Assembly (NCBI RefSeq): GCF_004664715.2
Contig: NC_051068.1
Span: 50,256,953 to 50,320,952, forward strand
From: Peromyscus leucopus
Lineage: Eukaryota > Chordata > Mammalia > Rodentia > Cricetidae
Direction: 5' to 3'
DNA: 64,000 nt
Positions 58,831 through 64,000 of this stretch are shown here, one piece after another. Below the pieces are notes generated by a model. That model made no database searches. It saw nothing but the letters and a program-made list of their open reading frames with translations, and was not told the origin of the DNA. Numbering within the stretch: the first letter of the stretch is position 1; each line of letters opens with the position of its first letter. The translations under genes were made by a program, and so were the position numbers.

Positions 58831-59288
58831 TGTAAACTTTAGTTTTTCCTCAATTTTATATTAACGTGTTCTTACAAAGAGCACAGTAAAAATACCAATA
58901 GATTATCATAGTTTCTAGATTTATTTAAAAGCATAAGCTCACAAATATTAAACATAGATGACACTTTACTTACTGTTGCTGGAACTTCTAATTCTCAGTG
59001 TATCTAACATACTACTTGCTTAATATTTTTTAATCTGTAACAGTTTAGTCTGTTTCCTCCTCAGAATTAGAGTATAATATTTTTCTCTTATACACTATCC
59101 CTCACTTTAGGCTTACAAGATGTTCAGTATTAATTTGAAGTTGTGTATTTGGGATTAAAACGCTACAAAAATTTCCTTCATTTTTAAAAATAATAGCATA
59201 TCTATAAGCATATCAAATTCATCTACATTTTATCAATTATAAGAATTTTGCTTATCTGGATAATGTATTGGTTTTCTCTATTTTAATG

Positions 59289-59750
59289 TATGGTGATATT
59301 TTATTTGTGCTGAAATATGATTTTATTTATATGTTAATAAATAAAGTTTGCCTGGAGATCAGAGGTTATAGTGAGCCAGGAACACCAGTTAGGCGGTGGT
59401 AAACCCATGCCCTTAATCCAATCACATGGCAGGCAGTCTCTGTGTGGTCAAGGACACAGACAAGCATGGTGACATGAACCTTTAATCCCAGTACCAACCT
59501 TAGAAACCTGGAGGTCTGTATAGACAGGCAGTGACGAGGAAGTCATGTGGTTGGGTTTAGAGCCAATGAGAAGGCAGAACAGAAAGACAATAAAAAGTCA
59601 AGTCAGATAGGATGAAATTCTCTCTGGGGAAGTGACAGCAGCAAGGTAGTAAGATAAGGTAGTCATGACTCTCTGATCTCTTTGGCTATTTACCTCTGTA
59701 TTTGGCTCTATGTTTCTTATTTACTAAGACTGTTTAGAATTTTGTCTACA
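59289..59750 (+). mobile_element. solo LTR with 6-bp target duplication
   Basis: Start TATGGTGATATTTTATTTG, then ttaataaataaagtttgcct. It carries two B1-like stretches (gcggtggtaaacccatgccc; gacatgaacctttaatccca), CCAAT with ataaaaag downstream, and the end tttgtctACA. Flanks ttaatg (59283-59288) and ttaatg (59751-59756) are identical. Same family as the provirus LTRs. Confidence 0.85.
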
Positions 59751-60323
59751 TTAATGTATTTTAACTTTTTAATTTTCAGTAATTTGTAGGATCTTCCAAC
59801 AGTTTTTGAGCTAAAATCTTGTAAACTCATATAGTTCTACCTCCTAAAACTGTGGGTACATATTTATCTTCTGGGTACACTCTTCTCAGAAGGGAATTTT
59901 TACAATAACCTTGTCTAATAAAGTCATTAACAAATACTTATATTTTATAGTGATGACATCTAATCTAAAGTACTTCATAGTAGAATCCAAATTGATGCTT
60001 ATGTTGGTAAATCTTAAATGCGAACACGGTTGTATTGAGAAGTACCTAAATTATAAAACTGCATCTTCAAGCATGAATAGAAATATATTTCCAAAGAACA
60101 TATGCTGTGGCTAGACATCTTACCCTGAATATGGGTAGCATCATATCCTAACTGAGGGCCTAGTTAGAAAAAGTTAAAAAAAAAATATATATAGACTCTT
60201 ATCTAAAGGCTTTCTTTATCATTATTTCCTGACCACCTGTGGTCCCATCTTTCTTTTTTCATAATGATGGACTGAAGCCTCTGAAACATGAAAAAAAATA
60301 ATAAAATTTTCCTCCTCTAGGTT

Positions 60324-60832
60324 TGTAGTGACATTTTATTTGTGCTGAAATGTGATATTTTATTTGTGCTTTAATAAAGTTTGCCTGGAAATCAGAGAAA
60401 ATAGCAAGCCATTATAAGTAAACAAAGAAGTCAGGCAGTGGTAGTACAAGCCCTTAATCCTACCACTTAGCAGGCAGGGGCTCTGTGTGTTCAAGGCCAC
60501 ACTAGGGAACAGAGCCAAGTGTGGTGACACATGCCTTTAATCCCAGTACCAACCACAAGGACCTGGGGGTCTGTACAGACAGACAGAAAGTGACAGAGCT
60601 TTGTAAGAAGAGGAAGTGAGGTAGCTGGGCTAAGAGAGCCAATGATAGGACAGAATAGCAAGGCAATAAAGGCGTGGGTAGACAGGAAGTGACTGGCATT
60701 TGGAAGCTGCAGAGTTGGTGGGGTAAGATGACTGGTGGCTTTTTCTATTTCTCTGATCTCTCTAAGGCTTTCACTCCTGTATTTGGCTCCGTGTTTTTTA
60801 TTTAATAAGATCATTTTAGAAATATGTCTGCA
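60324..60832 (+). mobile_element. solo LTR with 6-bp target duplication
   Basis: Start TGTAGTGACATTTTATTTG; a partial duplication of ttttatttgtgct follows at once. Two B1-like stretches (gtggtagtacaagcccttaa; gtggtgacacatgcctttaa) and the end aatatgtctgCA follow. Flanks taggtt (60318-60323) and taggtt (60833-60838) are identical. It is in the same orientation as the neighbour at 59289. 59751-60317, between the two, is plain AT-rich DNA. Confidence 0.85.
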
Positions 60833-61074
60833 TAGGTTATTTACATCAGACAGTCCATGATAGCCAAGGAAAATCTAATAAAGAAAATTTGTGTCACAAT
60901 GCATGCTCACTCCACATGGTTCAAAAGCCTTTTACAGCAGTCTGTGGGAAGACTTCAGACAGTTTAGCAATGGAGGAGAGAGAAGCTGTAGATCTCATCT
61001 TGTTTCAGATCAGAAAAACAAGACATGAGTTTCAGTTGAAAACTGTGCTGGAGGATATGTGTATATTCTATGAC

Positions 61075-61360
61075 AAAGAGGGTGCCCCTGATAGTAGGAT
61101 CAGGATCCATGCCTGGTACATGAGCTGGCTCTTTGGAACCCATTACATATGGTGGGACACCTTGCACAGCCTTGATTCAGGAGGAGGGGCTTGGACCTGC
61201 CTCAGCTGAATATAATAGGAGGCCTTACCTTGTCTGAGGAGGGAAGTCCTTACCTTGTCTGAGGGTAGACTGGGGGGAAGGTAGCAGGACTGGAGGAGGG
61301 AAGAGACGGGGATCTGTGGTGGCTGGTATGTAAAACGAATAAAAAAATAATCCTAAAAAA
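61075..61360 (+). mobile_element. L1 3' end, 5'-truncated
   Basis: It carries gatcaggatccatgcctggt, gagctggctctttggaaccc, gcttggacctgcctcagctg, a doubled taccttgtctgaggrggg-like unit, and gctggtatgtaaaacgaat plus an A-rich tail. Sense-strand L1 3'UTR as at 6326-6712 and 32156-32525. Confidence 0.75.
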
Positions 61361-62087
61361 CATCCTTGTGTTTTACCCATGTCCTAAGACTTTGAAAGGG
61401 CCTGTATTTTAAAGTGAAGTACTAATAAAATAGTACTAATAAATTCAGGAAAGAAATTTCAAGAGATTCCAGCCTTTAAGCTGTGCGTGGCTAACATTCC
61501 GTTCCTGTTTTTAAATGAGGATTATAGTACAAAATGGGAACAAAAGACGAGCTAGAAGCTTTGAAAAGACAAACAAACAAAACAAAACAGAACAGAACCA
61601 TAATTTCCGCAGAAGAGAAGCATGTGTAAAGTTAGGATCAAGGAACGTGCAGTTGTAGATCTTAGGACCATTACAAGAATCCAGGTGCCTTATACTGGGA
61701 CAATAGAAAAATGTATTGATGGTAACTCAGAAGTTGACTGGGCCTCATTCATCACAGGTTCAAGGATTTTAAAATTTATGTGGAAAGCCTGTGAGGCTAG
61801 GTACATAGGAAGTCTTGGAATCCCTGTGGGACCTCTATCAACAGGTGATCTGTGAAGCTGTGATAATGTCATCAGAGACATCATGTAGACTCCGGAAAAT
61901 CAGAGATGCCCAAGTGTGGAAGACCATCAGGGAAAGCCCCAGACACCAAACAGAGCCAGCCAAGGAGTGAGGCCATGTAGTATGTAGCCAGCAAGGACAC
62001 AGGGTAGGGAATCCCAAAATGACTGTGGCAGAAATGTGGCTACTACAATTTTTCAGGCATGTATCCACAGGATTTTCTGTTGCTCAG
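61361..62087. other. no recognised feature
   Basis: Short frames on both strands (64-77 codons) have no known motif. An (AAAAC)n-like tract lies near 61570-61595. Confidence 0.45.
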
Positions 62088-62925
62088 TGCTGTGGGATGT
62101 TAATGTATGTCCTGTGGGAGCCCTTCTTGGGTTCCTTGTGGCGTTACCCAGCTGGTCTGCATAGAGGATGATTAGGACCATGGGCCTGAGTGCAGGTGTC
62201 TGAGATGGTCTGCACTTGGCTGTACTGGGGGATGGTCTGTATGTCAAGTTGCTCTGATTGGTCAATAAATAAACCTGATTGGTTGTGGCTAGGCAGGAAG
62301 TATAGGCGGGACTAACAGAGAGGAGAAATAAAAGAGAACAGGAAGGCAGGAGTCACGGCCAGCCACTGCCAGGACAAGCAGCATGTGAAGATGCTGGTAA
62401 TGTTGAAAATCCCCTCGGATTTCTACTGTTCTACACAGATTTAATTCACTGGGATTTCTACTGTTCTACGCAGATTTGGTAAGTCATAAAGGAAACTATT
62501 TAAAAGACAATTTTTTTTCCACATTTAAAAAAAAAATGGGTTTCCTGTGTACATTGGAAGAATGGGTTTTGTTTGAAATTTTAGGCAGTCTGACAATGGA
62601 ACAACTATATGAAAGATTAGTATTATGGGAATTATGCAGTTTATCACCATGCTTATTCTCATTTTACTATTTAAAAAGATAGTCGATTTAAGAGTCGATT
62701 TAAGTGCCAGGATAACAGCTTTAGAAAAACCTGTTAAACCTGTAAAAATTCAGACAGAAGAAATTAACAGTGAAGTTGGTTCAAGTTTGGATCATAAGGT
62801 TACAGAAACAGTTTGTAAGCAATATAAGTCTCTGTGTTTACTTGGTTGGGTCTGAGTGACTGTGGGACTGGGGGGTGACAGAGGTTTGTCCTGACTGTGG
62901 GCAAGGCAGGAAAACTCCAGCTACA
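62088..62925 (+). mobile_element. chimeric LTR carrying ERV leader and gag sequence
   Basis: 62088-62400 is the 5' part of an LTR of the 8726-9103 type (ttgctctgattggtcaataa). 62810-62925 is its 3' part (cagtttgtaagcaatataag to gctaCA). Between them, 62417-62809 matches the leader and gag start of the provirus at 43602-52122. The whole is flanked by gctcag at 62082-62087 and 62926-62931, an exact 6-bp duplication, so it behaves as one integrated unit. Confidence 0.8.
62536..62809 (+). pseudogene. gag N-terminus fragment inside an LTR
   Basis: From the ATG at 62536 the frame reads LCTLEEWVLFEILGSLTMEQ, parallel to the provirus Gag start. A frame break near 62610-62630 moves the rest into another register, where the IMQFITMLILILLFKKI membrane helix and an ALEKPVKPVKIQTEEINSEV stretch follow. 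Gag sequence stops at about 62809, equivalent to about residue 88 of the provirus frame, and LTR sequence resumes. It cannot make a functional Gag. Confidence 0.85.
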
Positions 62926-64000
62926 GCTCAGCTTGCTTTTGAATTACTTTGCTCACATCCTCTTCTTATGCACCATTCCTCTTTTGAACCAGAGCATTTA
63001 CTCTGGACCATTTATGTTGGACTCATAGAATTGTCTTTTTGATTATAAGGGGCTTACACAGAGGAGTTCAAACAGCAAAAGATACCTTGAATATGGTCTT
63101 ATATGTAATGCTGCAATTATTAAGTCTATAAAGATTCTTGGATATGAACTGACAGTATTTTTCATTGACATGTATATGAGTCATTGAGGGCTTAAGGATA
63201 AAATGCTATGATTTGAAGAGATGAGTTTTATGTAAAATTAACAAGAATTAGACTTAGGACACTTAAATTTGATTGTGAACTTAATTACATTGGGAGTACC
63301 TAAGCAATTAGTAAAAGTGCTTAAGGGCATTTTTGAAGAGGACTTAATAAGTGAGCAAGGCATTGCTGAATTTGAATAGATCATCCCATAAATGGAGGAA
63401 AGCAGGCAAGACGTATTCTTGAGTTTCCTGCACACCAGGGTATGGGCAGCTCTGTTCTGTCAAACACCTCCCAGCTTGATGGACTGAAGCCTCTAAATTC
63501 ATGAGTCACCACAAATCATTCCTTCAGACATTTTGTCCTAAGGGAGAAAAATATCTAACACAATGCTTTATAGTTTTCAACCCAATATTTTTCTTCATGT
63601 TTGTTTTTGAGGAGTTCAGTTATTTAAAAATAACAAAATTTGTTTACAGAAGTACAAACCAGAAACTTACATGGAACTTCCATGGCCATGTTATAACCAT
63701 TTATTTTGCTTCTCATCTATGCAAATAAGATATTCCTTTGCTCTTATTGGGAAACTGATTTATTTAAAAATCTTCAAGTGTCAGGATTCTAGCACACCCA
63801 CTTTGTTATTTTCAGCACATCATCATCATCAACATCATGATGCAGGAATTGTTTGAAAACAAGTGTTGCAACTTGGAAATACAAAGTGCAAAGGAAAAGA
63901 CCTGCCTTGCGCAGCAAAGAAAGGAAGGCAGCCTTTGGTTTCACTGGTATTTAATATTTTTTCACCAATGCATAGATAATTAATTGCTACATCATGATGA
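62926..64000. other. AT-rich DNA, no gene recognised
   Basis: A short CAT-rich repeat lies near 63820-63842. Frames are at most 75 codons with no known motif. Confidence 0.5.

Overview
The window looks like an intergenic, AT-rich stretch of a rodent nuclear genome. B1, B3 and B4 SINEs, rodent-type LINE-1 (L1) ends, a URR1-type hAT element and class II (ERVK/IAP-like) retroviruses place it in a muroid rodent. The abundance of LTRs of the mys-like kind suggests a cricetid (vole, hamster or deer mouse), but that last step is inference. I found no intact host protein-coding gene, tRNA, rRNA or CRISPR array. Every long open frame I could name belongs to a transposable element; the others look like chance frames in repeats or AT-rich DNA.

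Layout. 1-5.8 kb: L1 fragments, a 61-bp inverted repeat and a long unclassified rodent repeat. 5.8-9.1 kb: a non-coding LTR retroelement with partial 5' LTR, primer-binding site, polypurine tract and 3' LTR, interrupted by an L1 end. 9-26 kb: mostly unremarkable DNA with microsatellites, a B4 SINE, three LTRs (12.2, 16.2, 24.9 kb) and an L1 3' end at 19-20 kb. 27-35.4 kb: a dense L1 pile-up, all main pieces on the minus strand, with a solo LTR, promoter-monomer-like tandem repeats and two younger L1s nested in an older one. One of the nested L1s has the twin-priming inversion and target-site duplication. 35.4-37.1 kb: a very decayed stretch that may be retroviral env, interrupted by URR1.

37-43.6 kb: plain sequence, a B1, two L1 3'UTR pieces and a solo LTR. 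43.6-52.1 kb: the largest element, an 8.5-kb minus-strand ERVK/IAP-like provirus with both LTRs, polypurine tract, Lys-like primer-binding site and frameshifted gag, protease, reverse transcriptase, RNase H and integrase. I see no recognisable env. 52-64 kb: mostly plain DNA with SINEs, two solo LTRs with exact 6-bp target duplications, and at 62.1-62.9 kb an unusual chimeric LTR. Its centre is replaced by leader and gag sequence of the same kind as in the 43.6-52.1 kb provirus.

The parts do not work together as a pathway. They record successive insertions: old L1 and hAT pieces, then ERV LTRs, then younger L1s and SINEs. The most notable items are the chimeric LTR, the membrane-segment-bearing Gag N-terminus it shares with the provirus, the nested twin-primed L1, and the near-identical inverted repeat near the left end.
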